Below the pieces are notes generated by a model. That model was given only the letters and a program-made list of their open reading frames with translations, made no database searches and had not been told where the DNA came from. Positions 1 through 11,334 of a stretch of DNA of 64,000 nucleotides are shown here, piece by piece. The DNA comes from Hondaea fermentalgiana (taxonomy: Eukaryota > Sar > Bigyra > Thraustochytrida > Thraustochytriidae): positions 87,349 to 151,348 of the forward strand of contig NPFB01000052.1 in assembly GCA_014084085.1 (NCBI GenBank), given 5' to 3'. Each line of letters begins with the position of its first letter. The first letter of the stretch is position 1. Made by a program: the position numbers and the translations under genes.

Positions 1-2680
1 GCTAAAAAGTAAGTCCTGGCGGCCAGCCAGCCATCCAGCCAGCCAGCCAGTCAGCCAGCAACTGCAACTGCAAGCTGCTGCAGCGAGCAGGTCCCCCCGC
101 TCGTCATCATGAAGAAGTGCACGGGTGCAAGCGATCGCTGTGCATTGCAACGCCCACGGTGTTGTACATTGCATTGCACTGCACTACATTGCATTGCACT
201 GCATCGCGTCACATCGCATTGCACTGCACTACATCGCATTGCATTTGCTCGCAGTGCATGCACTGCTTGCTTCACATGCAGATGCATGCTCGGGGTGTGT
301 GATCTTTTTGGCCTCGCAGGGGCTGGTGGCGGGGGCGAGCTCTCTCCTCTCCTCTCCTCTCCTCTCCTCTCCTCTCCTCGACGCAGAGTTGCCGCCGCCG
401 CAGCAGCAGCAAGAGCAGCAGCAGCAAGAGCAGCAGCAGCGTGCGGACGGAATGGCGCAAGTCGACACGGCTCGGTCGGCTCGGGCACGGCTCGGCTCGA
501 CGATGTTGGCTCGGGAGTGTGCGCGGCGGCAGGCTCGCAGGACCACTCGTCGGGGCGGCGCCGGAGGCGTGGCGCGCCGGCATCAGCCAGCAGCAGACGG
601 AAGCCCACCGTAAAAAGTAATAGCAGCAGCGAGGACGGATCCGCGATCGTGGAACCAACAACTTGCCACTGCGATGCGACGCGGTCGCTCTGGCCGGTCA
701 AGCGTTGCTGCGCCGTGAGTATTGAGCCGCGCTACGCACAGGTTTTCGTCGAAATGATGAGAGAAGAAGAAGAAGAAGAAGAAGGAGAAGAAGAAAGCCA
801 CTGCTGCTGCTGCTGCTGGTGTGGCTGATGTCGCGGTGGCCAACGAGCTAGCTAGCTAGCTAGCTGCCTGCAGCTGCAGGTGCTGACCACCACCCGAAGC
901 GCACCAGCACCGGTGCGAGCGAGCAGGAGCAGGAGGAGCGGAAGCTGCGAGCGGTCAGCGGCCTCAGCTCAGCTCAGCTCAGCTTAGCTTAGCTCAGCAG
1001 GCGTGCTTGCTTGCTTGCTTGGCGGAACCTGCTCACCACGAACCCGAACTCGTGCGAGCTGCTGCAGCAGCAGGTGCACAGCCAGCCATCCGGCCAGCCC
1101 CTCGCCGCGTCGGCGCGCCGCACCAGCCAGCAGCAGCCAGCAGCGGTAACGAGGTCTTCGCAGAGGGCTCGATCACTGCTCTTTTCAAATTCTTCTGCAG
1201 GGCTTTGCTCAGAGAGAGGCCTGTTCTGGCTGGCTGGCCGCGCAGTGCGTCTCGCGCTCAGCGCGTGAGCTGATTCTCCGTCCGCGTGCGAGCGTGCGAG
1301 CGTGCGAGCGTGCCTGCAAGGTCGCCGCTCTCGACCATCCGCGCAACGAACGCGTGGTCCTCGGGTCATTTCATTCCACTCCACTCCACTCCATTCCATT
1401 CATCTCCATGCCGCATCGGATCGGATCGGATCGGATCGGATCGGATCCGATCGATCGGATCGAGCAGCTGCAGACGAAGAAACCGCTTCGCTGTCGCCCG
1501 CCAAGCGCGGCTGCTGCTGGTCATTCCATTCCATTCCATTCCTGGCGGCTTTCCTCCTCGCGCTGCGCCGCTGCTGCCGCTGCCTTCATTCTGCCTCTGC
1601 ATGATCATCATCATCGTCCTGCTCCTCCTCGTCACTGGTTCCTGCCCTCCCTCCCTTCCTTCCTTCCCTTGCCTTCCTCCCCTTCCTTCCTCCTGCTTCC
1701 TTGCCCTTCATTTCAAATCCTTCCTTCCTTCCTCTTCCCGCCTATCTCCCTCTCTCCCTTCCTGGCGCTCTTTGCTGCGCCTGCAGCTGCTTCTTGCCTT
1801 TTCCGAATCCTTTCTTTCTTGGTTTCTTTCCCTTCTTTCCCGAGGCCCCGGCGAAACTTGCGCGCGCTCTGCGTTTATCCCCGCCACTGGGCCGCGCCGC
1901 CCCCCTCGCGCGCGCGGACCCTGCGCGTTGCAGGCGCGGACGATGGGACTATGTCCCCGCTAAGAGGGTAGCGCAGAGGCACGCTGAAGCGCCGCAGACA
2001 GGGGCGCGGGCGGCGCGGTGAAGGGTATGTAAGGATGAGCCGAGAGAAGGTGTGGGCAGAGGCGGGGAAATACCGAGGCCTGCATTGCAAAGTTTTTCGG
2101 GGATGAAAAGAAATCGTTCGAATTCGAATGCAAATTCAAATTCAAAATCCAAATCCCGCCCGCGACCCAAGGTACGTCGCCGCCGCGCCATGCCCGCGCA
2201 CGTCGCCTCCTCCCTTGCGCCGCGCCGCACCGCGCCGCGACGCGCTCGCACGCAGGTCCTCGCCTCGCCTCGCCGCGCCGCGCTGCGCTGCGCTGCGCTG
2301 CGCCGCGCAGGCCCGTCTGGACGCGGCCTGAGCGTCGCAATGCAGCCAGAGGCAAGCAGCCAGCCAAGCAGCCAGGAAAGATAGACAGATAGATATGAGG
2401 CAGGCTGCTGCTGCTGCTGCTACTGCGTGCTTGCGAGCGTGCTTGCGAGCGTGCGTGCCTGCGTGCCTGCCTGCGCGAAGAGCGCGCGGAGCCGAGCCTT
2501 CGCAAACACAACTTGACGAGAGGGACCCGACTGATTGATCTTGAATGAATCGCATGAACAAATGACTGACTGACAAACGAACGAACGAAATCCAATCCGC
2601 GAACGGCGAACCGATCAATCAATCAATCAATCACCAACAGAAGAAGCAACAGCGAGCAGATAAAAACCAACGCCAGAACA
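1..2680. other. Gene-free, microsatellite-rich 5' region
   Basis: I find no convincing gene here; open frames on both strands consist of translated simple repeats. Visible blocks are CCAG repeats (about 23-58), GCATTGCACT-like repeats (about 163-245), TCCTC repeats (341-379), GCTA repeats (847-864), AGCTC repeats (962-1000), GGATC repeats (1414-1462), CT/TTCC-rich sequence (about 1620-1840) and AATC repeats (2608-2633). A strong splice-donor-like AAG/GTACGT near 2169-2176 and an acceptor-like CACCAACAG ending near 2640 could bound a 5'-UTR intron of the citrate synthase gene that starts at 2681. That intron is a guess. Confidence 0.6.
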
Positions 2681-4063
2681 ATGCTGAGCACGATGCAGGT
2701 GTTCCGCGCCCGCATGGTCGCGTCGAGCGCCGCCCAGCGCGGCCTCGCCACCAGCGCCCTCAAGGACAAGCTCACCGAGGTCGTCCCCAAGGAGCAGGAA
2801 AAGTTCAAGAAGCTCAAGGCTGAGTACGGCTCCAAGAGCCTCGGCGAGGTGACCGTCGAGCAGGCCCTCGGTGGCGCCCGCGGCGTCAAGTGCATGATCT
2901 GGGAGACTTCGCTCCTCGATGCCGAGGAGGGCATCCGCTTCCGCGGCCGCACCATCCCCGACCTCCAGAAGGAGCTGCCCCCCGCCAGCGGCGAGAAGGG
3001 CGGCGAGCCCGGCCCTGAGGCCCTCTTCTGGCTCCTCACCACCGGCGAGTGCCCCACCCCCGAGCAGGCCACCGCCCTCACCAACGAGCTCCACGAGCGC
3101 GCCAAGCTCCCGGACCACATTGAGCCCATGATCCGCAGCTTCCCCAAGGACATGCACCCCATGACCCAGCTCTCCACCGCCGTGACTGCGCTCCAGACCG
3201 AGTCCGTCTTCGCCAAGGAGTACACCAAGGGCCTCAACAAGACCAAGTACTGGGAGGCCGCGTACGAGGACATTGTCAACGTCATTGCCAAGCTCCCCGA
3301 GATCGCCGCGCTCATCTACCGCTGCACCTACTACGACGGCAAGGTCGCCCCCTACGACAAGTCGCTCGACTACAGCGCCAACTTTTGCCGCATGCTCGGC
3401 TACTCTGACCCCGAGTTCGACGAGCTCATGCGCCTCTACCTTGTCATCCACAGCGACCACGAGGGCGGCAACGCCAGTGCACACACTACCCACCTTGTGG
3501 GCTCCACCCTGAGCGACCCGTACCTTGCTATCGCCAGTGGCTTCAACGCCCTGGCCGGCCCCCTTCACGGCCTCGCCAACCAGGAGGTCCTCCGCTGGAT
3601 CCTCGACCTCCAGGCCCACTTCCAGAAGGAGGGCAAGCCTGTTAACGAAGAGACCATCCGCGAGTTCGCATGGGACACCCTTAACGCTGGCCGTGTCATC
3701 CCCGGCTACGGCCACGCCGTCCTGCGCAAGACTGACCCCCGCTACACTGCGCAGCGCGAGTTTGCCCTCAAGTTTATGCCGGATGACGATCTCTTCCACA
3801 TTGTGTCTACTATCTACAAGGTCATGCCTGACGTTCTCCTCGAGCACGGTAAGACCAAGAACCCCTGGCCCAACGTCGACTCCCACAGCGGCGTCCTCCT
3901 CCAGCACTACGGCTTCAAGGAGGAGAACTTTTACACTGTCCTCTTTGCTGTTTCCCGCGCCTACGGTGCTCTCGCCCAGCTTCTTCTCGACCGCGCCCTC
4001 GGCTTCCCGCTCGAGCGCCCCAAGTCCATCACCTCGGACTGGATCGTCAAGAACGTCAAGTAA
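2681..4063 (+). CDS. CS: Citrate synthase, mitochondrial
   Basis: Condenses acetyl-CoA and oxaloacetate to citrate in the mitochondrial TCA cycle; in oleaginous protists this citrate also feeds cytosolic acetyl-CoA for lipid synthesis (established for the family). The 460-residue product is full length for the eukaryotic type. The first about 25 residues ([15 protein letters not shown], then QRGLATSA) look like a mitochondrial presequence. The three catalytic residues are visible: His260 in SDHEGGN, His345 in [14 protein letters not shown] and Asp400 in [17 protein letters not shown] is also conserved. The ATG at 2681 is the first in frame and lies just after an A-rich leader. Codon use is strongly biased to C-ending codons, as expected for a highly expressed gene. 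The neighbouring kelch/BTB gene converges on it. Identification is certain. Confidence 0.98.
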   Translation: MLSTMQVFRARMVASSAAQRGLATSALKDKLTEVVPKEQEKFKKLKAEYGSKSLGEVTVEQALGGARGVKCMIWETSLLDAEEGIRFRGRTIPDLQKELPPASGEKGGEPGPEALFWLLTTGECPTPEQATALTNELHERAKLPDHIEPMIRSFPKDMHPMTQLSTAVTALQTESVFAKEYTKGLNKTKYWEAAYEDIVNVIAKLPEIAALIYRCTYYDGKVAPYDKSLDYSANFCRMLGYSDPEFDELMRLYLVIHSDHEGGNASAHTTHLVGSTLSDPYLAIASGFNALAGPLHGLANQEVLRWILDLQAHFQKEGKPVNEETIREFAWDTLNAGRVIPGYGHAVLRKTDPRYTAQREFALKFMPDDDLFHIVSTIYKVMPDVLLEHGKTKNPWPNVDSHSGVLLQHYGFKEENFYTVLFAVSRAYGALAQLLLDRALGFPLERPKSITSDWIVKNVK

Positions 4064-4976
4064 AGTATACGCATCCCATGCAATCCAACCATCTACATCA
4101 ACGATCATAACCTCCTCTACCACCTCCAACTCTTTTTACCTTAACTTTCATTTTTCATTTCATTTATACGCTAGCGGTATACCGGCCGTGTGTCGTGCTC
4201 GTTTCCAGATTTTTAGCAGTGTCTTCTTTGCAAGTTTCGGCCATGCTGTTTCTACAAGCTGGCCACAGTGTGATCTACCGCGAGTCTTCGTTGCGGAGCC
4301 CGGCCATTTTGGCTTTTCCTCGCACTTGTTATACGTATGTATACCAAACATGCTGACAAAAAAAGACTTGCCTGACTGAAGCCGCGATTCGTACGCTTTT
4401 GGCGAAGTCATCAAGCATGCGGAGGAGTATGTAGGACACGACTGCGGCTATCCTACTTGTCTCACAGTCACTTTTGTGTTTTTTGTCTTAAGGGGGGGAG
4501 CAATTGGACTTCTGCTGCATTTTTTCTAAGAGTGCTTTGTCGTCGCTCTGACAATTCACGGTGGTATGCTGGTCTTCTGCTGCACTTTTCACAAAGGGAA
4601 ATCGAGGGAACGAAGCTGCAAGATTTTACATTCAAGAATACTCGATAAAAGTCTTATTCCTGAAGTTTTTAAGGTCAAAAGTTTGCGTGGTGGCCAGAAA
4701 GAAATGGAATAAAAAGGAAGTCGACCGCAGGCGCACGGTCGCAAATGATGTTACAGGGGGGGTAAAGGCGCATTTTGCTCGCCTGAACTTGCTTGTTTTC
4801 ATACAAAAAACCCAACTCTTCGTTCGCTCTTCCTCTGGTTGTCGTACTCGTTTTTCTTCTTCTTCTTCTTCTTCTTCGTCTTTTGTTCATTGATCATCAT
4901 CGGATGGCATGTGGCTCGCCATACGTGACTTTGTTGAGTGACGTGACTCTGTGAGTCTTCCTTTCTCTTTTTCCAT
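4064..4976. other. Convergent intergenic region with TTC repeat
   Basis: Lies between the 3' ends of citrate synthase (+) and the kelch/BTB gene (-). It is AT-richer than its neighbours. It holds a G run at about 4492-4497, another at about 4756-4761 and a (TTC)n tract at about 4854-4878. No gene or RNA is recognised. Confidence 0.6.
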
Positions 4977-7121
4977 TCACATCAAGTTCGTCTCCGGGGC
5001 CAGCGGGCTCGAGCACCCTTCTCCCAGGTCAGCCATCCACGAAAAGGATGGTTCAATCTGACGCTGAAAATGCTTGCAAACAAGGTGAAGCTGTGCCGCA
5101 TTGGTCTCGAGCGCCGTGTACTCGAGCTCGTTCACGGTGGACACCGAAAGGAAGCTGGCCAGCTCGCGCTCGCACAGCTGCTTGAGATGGTCCAGCATGA
5201 AGCGGTCCGCACACACAAGCATGTTCTGCAGAAAACGCATCTTGTCCAAATCACGCGAAACGTCGGGTTCTTCACCGGCTTCAGTCATAATTGACGAGTG
5301 CATAGCTCCGTCCACGTACATCTTGGCAAGACCATTTGGATGGGACCGGTCCAATAACTGGCCATCCTGGGCCGTGCCAAGCACTTGCGCGTTCGAAAAG
5401 GGTAGCTTCAGTTCGCCCGTGTACAAATACTCGATCATAAGCCGAAAAACATCGTACGGGACATCATTGATGCAAATGTCGCGTTCCTCGGCCTCCTTAA
5501 AGTGCGTACCGTCTTCCCGTGGGCAAAACATCTTCTCGAAACGCTCGCTCGTGAGCGCCAGCGCCAGTTTGCTTGCGCGTAGTTTCCTGCCCTCGACGAT
5601 GAACGTCACGTCAGAAAACAAGGGCGAGTCCAAAAACGAGCGCAATTTGTTCTGCAGTCGATTCAAGGGCCCGCCATTCTTCTCGACGAGCACAACGGGC
5701 GCCTCATCCACCTCGAGCATTGCCATATCCTGCAGATATTCGTCGACGCAACTGCCGCCAAAAATGATGAGTTTGTTCCCCACAAGAGTGGCTGTGTGGC
5801 CTGCTCGTTCGGAGGGACCTTTGCCCACAACATACATGTCGGCGTGCAAAGAGACGGAATTCGGATTTTCGCTACTCTGTCGCATCTTACAGCTTGATGG
5901 CGAGACGGACATGTGTTGCTCTCGCTGTTGTTGCTGATGCTGTTGCTGTTGATGATAATGCTGCTGATGATGGCGATAATGGGATCGTTCTTGCGCAGCC
6001 GGGGAGTAATCGCGGCTTGACGAACCATCCGAGTAGCTCTCCCCGTCGTCTGCCATGACCGAAAGCCCAGGCAGCGAGTCGTTGCTGTCATCATGTTTGG
6101 CCCAGTTCGAGAGGCTCGCGCCGTAGCCGCTGGCCCCGTAGCCGCTGGCCCCGTAGCCGCTGGCCCCGTAGCCGCTGGCCCCGCTCGTCGCAGTTGCACC
6201 GCTCGAGCCCTTTTGCTCGCTGCGATGCATGTTTGGGTACGCTTTTTCGATCTCGACGGCCATGTCCTTGGCGTCATCGCGCCCTTCGGTGACAAGTAGC
6301 CACGTGTTCGTTTGAGGATCAAAGACCTGAAGATCTTTGTAGCACAGAGCCTGTGGACCCGAGCCACCGAAGAGGTAGATCTTGTCGCGCATGCAGGTGA
6401 ACGTCATACCGGCTCGCGGCGAGGGCGCGTGGCCGTGAATCTTGGGAGAGCTCCATACCAAGGTTTCCGTGTCGAGAATGTGAATGTCGTTGAGGCGCTG
6501 TCGGCCGTCCCAGCCGCCAAAAATGTACAGCTTCTCGCCAACCAGAGCGGAGCTGTGGTTGGCGCGCGCATCGGGCTTTTGCCCCGTCACGTCGGGCTTG
6601 GACCATTCGAGGGTGTCGATGTTGAGCAAGTGCAAGTCGTTCAGGTACTGCTTGCCGTCACCCCCACGAAAGACAAAGAGCGAACGCTTTTTGGCAACAT
6701 AGTCCGTCGTGTGCATGTTGCATGGCCCCGGCGCCTTGCCGCGTGAGGGCGCCTCTCGCCAGCGCAGCATCCCGCCAAAGGTCTCCAGAATGTGCAGGTC
6801 TGACGCAGCGAGCGGGCCCGATCCAAGCCATCCGCCCACAATGAAGATCTTGTTTTCGGCAAAAGTTGCCGTGTGTCCATTGCGGCCCTTCGGAGGTTCG
6901 CCGACCACGTCCGCCCTTCTCCAGCTTCGTTTCAGACAGTCGAATTCGAACACGTTGTTGTGGTTTCCGCGTCCGTCGTACCCGCCAAAGACCAGGATCT
7001 TGCTTCCCACGAGCGTCGCCGTGTGGTTCTTGTAGCTGGGGCCGGACGTTGTGGACACCACTTCTCGCCAGACCGTGCGCCTCTCCACGCGCTTCTGCAT
7101 CGCCATCGACGCCGGGAGCAT
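4977..7121 (-). CDS. Kelch-repeat and BTB domain protein (LZTR1-like layout)
   Basis: A 714-residue protein. Five kelch repeats lie at about residues 30-280 (repeated NHTATLVG..I.VFGGYDG-type blades). A low-complexity linker at about 305-430 contains a GYGAS tandem repeat and His/Gln-rich tracts. A sixth kelch motif follows at about 435-475 (GHTATLVGNKLIIFGG). A BTB/POZ domain lies at about 500-575 (SDVTFIVEGRKLRASKLAL and MIEYLYTGEL), with a BACK-like helical tail. BTB-kelch proteins usually act as substrate adaptors for cullin-3 ubiquitin ligases. Kelch before BTB is the order seen in LZTR1 rather than in KLHL proteins. The ATG at 7121 directly precedes the first blade. The exact substrate is unknown. 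The split propeller interrupted by a low-complexity insert is unusual. Confidence 0.88.
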   Translation of the reverse strand: MLPASMAMQKRVERRTVWREVVSTTSGPSYKNHTATLVGSKILVFGGYDGRGNHNNVFEFDCLKRSWRRADVVGEPPKGRNGHTATFAENKIFIVGGWLGSGPLAASDLHILETFGGMLRWREAPSRGKAPGPCNMHTTDYVAKKRSLFVFRGGDGKQYLNDLHLLNIDTLEWSKPDVTGQKPDARANHSSALVGEKLYIFGGWDGRQRLNDIHILDTETLVWSSPKIHGHAPSPRAGMTFTCMRDKIYLFGGSGPQALCYKDLQVFDPQTNTWLLVTEGRDDAKDMAVEIEKAYPNMHRSEQKGSSGATATSGASGYGASGYGASGYGASGYGASLSNWAKHDDSNDSLPGLSVMADDGESYSDGSSSRDYSPAAQERSHYRHHQQHYHQQQQHQQQQREQHMSVSPSSCKMRQSSENPNSVSLHADMYVVGKGPSERAGHTATLVGNKLIIFGGSCVDEYLQDMAMLEVDEAPVVLVEKNGGPLNRLQNKLRSFLDSPLFSDVTFIVEGRKLRASKLALALTSERFEKMFCPREDGTHFKEAEERDICINDVPYDVFRLMIEYLYTGELKLPFSNAQVLGTAQDGQLLDRSHPNGLAKMYVDGAMHSSIMTEAGEEPDVSRDLDKMRFLQNMLVCADRFMLDHLKQLCERELASFLSVSTVNELEYTALETNAAQLHLVCKHFQRQIEPSFSWMADLGEGCSSPLAPETNLM
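6116..6183 (-). repeat. 15-bp coding tandem repeat (GYGAS)n
   Basis: About four and a half perfect 15-bp units within the kelch/BTB gene encode repeated Gly-Tyr-Gly-Ala-Ser. Units are identical at the DNA level, which suggests recent slippage or expansion. The unit length keeps the frame. Confidence 0.9.
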
Positions 7122-8715
7122 CTTCTCTCCCGCGCCTCTCCCTCGCCCGCGCGCCGCCCTGCCTCCCCTCCGCGCGCGCCCCGCCCGCCCCGCGCGTCCG
7201 GCGCCTCGGGCGGACGACGCGTCTGATGATCAGATCTCTGCCGGGCTGGCTGGGCTCGCCGGTCTCGATCCAGCCCGCGCCGCCTCGCTGCTGCCTCGCG
7301 CGGCCTCGCCGGCGTCTGCGGCGTCTGCGTCTCCGCGCCCTGCGCGTCCGCGCTCGCGGCCCCGCTCGCCTCGCGCGCCCGCCTCGACTCGGCTCTGCTG
7401 CGCCGCTCTTCGCCGCCCCGCTCTGCGCAGCGGGACCCGGAGGGAGGGAGGGAGGATCGGGCACACCGCGCCTTCGTTTTCTTTGCTGCACTGTGCCCGC
7501 GCGCATTCCGCACTTGCGCGCGCCGCGCATTCTCCACTTGCTGCCGCGGCGGGTAAAACGAGGGGCGGGGCGGCCGAGGGAGGGAGGGAGGGAGGGAGGG
7601 AGGGAGGGAGGAAGGGTCGTGCCGCGGCGCGGCGGAGCGTGGACGCGGAACGGGGCGCTCGCGATGCTCGGGTCTGGGCTGGGTCGAGGCGCGGGAGCGG
7701 AAAGAAGGAACTCGGAAAAGAGGAAGAGAAGCGAAGAGAAGAGGGAAAAGAGTTCAGGGTGAACGTTCCATCTTGCCAGCAACTGCCGCGAATGTCACGC
7801 AAATCGGGTCTTCGCCGTCTGGCAGTATCTACTGGGTATAACATGGGCCACGTGTGACATCGCGTTGCTGATCCGCCATCCGACAGTAAGCTTGGACGAT
7901 GATGAATTCAGGTGGGGGAACAGAAAATCACAAGCAGAGGGTTTTGCATGGGTATACTGACTGTGAGCTCGATCACACCTCTATAGGTCCATCGCATACA
8001 CGTGTCAATTGTCGGTTTCAAAGTAAGAGGACTTTGCCTGCGCTTGTCGCTTTTCTCAAGCTCGATAGACGCTCGCCAGTGAAATCTTAATTTAGCCAAC
8101 GTCCATGAACAAAGTCTCGTAGTGCGTACTTCGAAACCGAAAAGCCTTCTTGTGATGCAGTGTGTGGTTTTTGACAGCTGCATAGAGTCGATTCCTTAAA
8201 CTTGCGACGCCACGAGCCAAGACAAGACAGGATGCGATACCGAAATGAAACGTAGAGATTCTTGTGTTTCACTGATCGCTGCCAATTTCCACGACCATGG
8301 CCAAAACTCGTGCTCATCGGAAAAGCCCAACGAAGTTCCTACAGGCCAGGGCATTCATCCTCTTCGAAACGCCAATCGTTTTTCCAACGATTTTCTTCAC
8401 GACTGGGAGAAGAAGAATCCTTGACCAGCTTTTTTTCGACCGACTTTGCATTTGGAGTCCCGAAGCCGTGGTCATCGATTCCTCTCGGTCTGAAGAACTT
8501 TCACCAGGTCTCCGTGCTCGCGCGACGTAGCCGCGCCGTCGCACGTAGAGAGCCCAGCACAGCGTGGCGCGCGAGAAAGAGCCACGCGTTTCGTCGTGCG
8601 AGCGAAGCCCTGGCAGCGTCGATTAGGACCGCCGACCTCACCGTCAGTGAAGGGCAGATTGCAAAAGGGCGTTCGAGGCGGAGCTTGCTCGCCCCTCGGC
8701 GCGAGACGCGCGAAG
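7122..8715. other. Divergent promoter region, kelch/BTB (-) and RING-CH (+)
   Basis: The half next to the kelch/BTB start is extremely GC-rich and carries a GGGA tract at 7576-7612. The half from about 7850 to 8715 is closer to 50% GC. Open frames here lack domains and mostly start at non-ATG codons. No gene or RNA is recognised. Confidence 0.6.
7576..7612 (+). repeat. (GGGA)n tract, possible G-quadruplex
   Basis: About nine GAGG/GGGA units in a row sit on the plus strand, 455 bp upstream of the kelch/BTB start codon. More than four successive GGG runs separated by single A residues satisfy the simple G-quadruplex pattern. Function is inferred only. Confidence 0.75.
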
Positions 8716-9738
8716 ATGAACCCAGCACGCGGCAGACGTCCGCGTCCGCAAGAAGACTCGCAGCTTGATCTGCAAGAGACAGACCATGAGGAGGAAGCTG
8801 AAGAAGAAGAAGAAGAAGAAGAAGAAGATGGGGCGCTGTGCCGGTTCTGCTACCAGGGCAGCCTTGCGGGCGAGGAGCCCCTCATTGCGCCCTGCGAGTG
8901 CGCAGGCACGGTCCGCTTCGTGCACGCCTCGTGCCTCGATCAATGGCGCATGCTCAATCTCGACAATGACCGCCGCCTTCGCTGCCAGTTGTGCCAGACA
9001 CCCTTTCGACTCCAGGGTTCTAATGCCGACCTTGGACGGGAAGGCGGTCACGCGAGCGGGACTATTTCCATCTTGTCGCTTGCGCAAAGACTTTGCATGC
9101 GCATGCTCACGCGCAAGTTCCTTTGTGATTTGGGACTCTGGACATGCAGCGCCATGTCGCTCGTGCCACTCTCCGGGATGGCACTGTATATTTCACGACA
9201 TGTCCGCCGCGACGATCTGTACGTACATGGCTCCACTAACGTGTACGCCCAACCGTGGCGAAAACGCGTCTTTGGCAGCCTCATGAGCGAGAGCATTCTC
9301 CAGGACATTAATCTTTTTATTGTCGGGGGTGACCCGCACAAACTGTCTCGCCTTGCGCTTTTCATTTTGGGACTTTCCAAGCTCGGCAGCTACGGATGCA
9401 CCTTGTGGCTCTTCACAGACGGTCTCGCAGAAGTTTTGCCAGTTCAATTGCCAGGTCTCGAAGCCCTTCATGACCGACCATCGCCAGCCATTGCCATACT
9501 CAAGGCCGTGATGGAATTTTACATGTTTCCATTTTTTCTCCGCACGCCGCATACAAAGCTCAAGCTACCTTTTCACCTTGGAGCCACGGGTATCGGCATT
9601 GGATATATTTTGGCACGCATTCACAATCGCCTGCGCGCGCTCCTTCTCAAGCACTGGGCCTTTTATCGCGCGCTTGAGCTCGGCCAGCTCGACACCAATG
9701 TCCGCCACGACGTGGCCAACGGTGCCATCCCAGCATAA
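8716..9738 (+). CDS. Membrane RING-CH (MARCH-type) E3 ubiquitin ligase
   Basis: A 340-residue protein that probably ubiquitinates membrane proteins from the cytosolic face of an endomembrane. After a short acidic tract (poly-Glu encoded by GAA repeats at about 8800-8829), the C4HC3 RING-CH ligands are all present: Cys42, Cys45, Cys60, Cys62, His70, Cys73, Cys90 and Cys93. Hydrophobic segments follow at about residues 138-160 (GLWTCSAMSLVPLSGMALYI), 210-235 and 290-310, consistent with a multi-pass MARCH protein. I chose the ATG at 8716 because the frame upstream opens only at a GTG and lacks protein-like sequence. The zinc ligands make the family call firm; topology and substrate are not known. 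Confidence 0.9.
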   Translation: MNPARGRRPRPQEDSQLDLQETDHEEEAEEEEEEEEEDGALCRFCYQGSLAGEEPLIAPCECAGTVRFVHASCLDQWRMLNLDNDRRLRCQLCQTPFRLQGSNADLGREGGHASGTISILSLAQRLCMRMLTRKFLCDLGLWTCSAMSLVPLSGMALYISRHVRRDDLYVHGSTNVYAQPWRKRVFGSLMSESILQDINLFIVGGDPHKLSRLALFILGLSKLGSYGCTLWLFTDGLAEVLPVQLPGLEALHDRPSPAIAILKAVMEFYMFPFFLRTPHTKLKLPFHLGATGIGIGYILARIHNRLRALLLKHWAFYRALELGQLDTNVRHDVANGAIPA

Positions 9739-9931
9739 CATTGATTAAGCTTGATGTATCGAATGCCCAACTATGTAACTTGAAACTGCCATCGGTACAC
9801 CATCCAAGCACGTCATGAATTACGTACGTCCCAACTGGGAACGCAAACTTCCGCATCCATCAATCAAAAAAGAAGAAAACTATTATTCTATTATGAACAC
9901 ATAGACTCGCGCTACACTCTCTGTAAATGAC

Positions 9932-10714
9932 TTACACGAGCAGGACGGCATTGATGCAGCCATCGAGCTCCGGGTTGTTAGTGACCTGGGCATACGAGCC
10001 CGTCACCACCTTGCCAGAGGTCGTGACGAGACCAAGCTCGTGCGTCGCGACCTCGATGACCGTTCCCTTGGAAAGCACGCCAAGCGCAGTGTAGGTGGTC
10101 GAGTGCGGGTTCTTCTTGACGCCGAGAATCTCGAGCTGAAAGGTGGCCTTGAGCTCCGGATGCGTCACGTTTGCCTTCTTGAACCGGAGACCGGTCGGGC
10201 GAATAAACTTTTCGTACTTTGGCGGCTTGCGCGTGTAGGATGGGTCCACAAAGACGGGAAGGTTGACACGACGCTTCCAAGCCTTGTTCTTGCGCTTACC
10301 GGTGCGCATCACCTGAAACACCTCGCTATCGGCAAGAGGCTTGACCTTGGGAATGGGGACCTCCCACTTTCCGGCCTTTTCCTTGCGCTTCTGCTTGACA
10401 GAGTTGCTCAGCACCTTGGCGCGGTTCGTGCCCTCCCGATCAAGCAGGTACGCGGGGAGCGCGCCCTTTTGCACCTCCTCCTCCTTGGCATGCTTGTTTT
10501 TGCGCTCGTCGTGCATGGCAATAGTTTTGCGCATCTCGGCCTTCTCCTTGAAGCGCTTCTGGTTGTACAGCTTAGCCTTGAAGCCGTGAACCTTTTGGGC
10601 ATACTTGGAGCTCCGGTGGGCCTCGCGCGCGTCCCGCTTGCGCTCGCGCTCCTCCGCGTCGAAGCGGCGCCCATACCGCTTCTTGTGGAGCTCCATGTGC
10701 TCATTTTGGGGCAT
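9932..10714 (-). CDS. NSA2: Ribosome biogenesis protein NSA2
   Basis: A 260-residue protein, the usual length of NSA2 (TINP1 in animals), a nucleolar factor of pre-60S particles needed for 27S pre-rRNA processing. It begins [17 protein letters not shown] and has the lysine/arginine-rich N-terminal half ([20 protein letters not shown]). The C-terminal eS8-like beta-barrel contains [20 protein letters not shown] and ends with [16 protein letters not shown]. The ATG at 10714 is the conserved family start; the longer upstream frame is GC-rich leader. It is a clear orthologue. It ends 193 bp from the RING-CH gene in a convergent arrangement. Confidence 0.98.
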   Translation of the reverse strand: MPQNEHMELHKKRYGRRFDAEERERKRDAREAHRSSKYAQKVHGFKAKLYNQKRFKEKAEMRKTIAMHDERKNKHAKEEEVQKGALPAYLLDREGTNRAKVLSNSVKQKRKEKAGKWEVPIPKVKPLADSEVFQVMRTGKRKNKAWKRRVNLPVFVDPSYTRKPPKYEKFIRPTGLRFKKANVTHPELKATFQLEILGVKKNPHSTTYTALGVLSKGTVIEVATHELGLVTTSGKVVTGSYAQVTNNPELDGCINAVLLV

Positions 10715-11334
10715 CTTGCCTGTCTGTCTGTCGTCGCCGCGCTCGCGCTCGCGCCCTGCGCGCTCGGCTCGGCTCGGCTCGGTTTGCTCGCCCGCGCGCT
10801 CGCCCGCGTCCGCGCTGCTGCGCTTTCCCGCGCCGCGCTCGCCGCCACCCGCGGAGACTTCTCCGCGCCCTCCTTCTTTCTCCGCCTTTCCTTCTTTGCT
10901 TCTTCTTCTTCTTCGAGTTCCGAGGCCGCCTCGCACCAGCCAATCGCCAACGTAGCCCCTATCGTATACACGCGCCTCCACGCACCGCCTTTAGTAATAA
11001 CAGCGGCAGCTCTGCGCAACGCATATTGGGCGGGGCGGCACGCGACACCGCAACGCTTTGTCTGTTGGGGGATGGATGTCTTGCTTGCTCAGCAGCGGCA
11101 GCTGGCAGGCAGCTGTTTTGGCTTGCATTTGGTTGGGGCTGGGCAGAGAGAAAGAGAGGAAGCGGGAATAGCGCTTTGCAGCAAAACATGATGAATCAGA
11201 ACTAACAATCGTTGTCCATTGTGCGTGTGCTTTGGTGTGTTGATCAAAGTCAGCTCGAGACAATAACAACCTCTTTTGCTGGCGAATACTTATACTTTAG
11301 CGTCTGGGGACAAGGGAGAAGGAAGGAGAAAAAT
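10715..11334. other. NSA2 upstream region and hydratase 3' flank
   Basis: About 620 bp between two minus-strand genes. The part next to NSA2 (to about 10930) is very GC-rich with GCTCG repeats and ends in a CTT repeat (about 10897-10915). The remainder is mixed sequence with no recognised gene. Confidence 0.55.

Noticed and set aside
109..828. Overlapping plus-strand open frames of up to 239 codons near the window start
   Set aside because: They are translated simple repeats (GCATTGCACT, TCCTC and GCAGCA types) with no domain or codon bias like the real genes.
2627..4129. 500-codon antisense open frame over citrate synthase
   Set aside because: Low-complexity Val/Leu/Glu/Gly composition caused by GC-rich biased codons of the sense gene; no domains.
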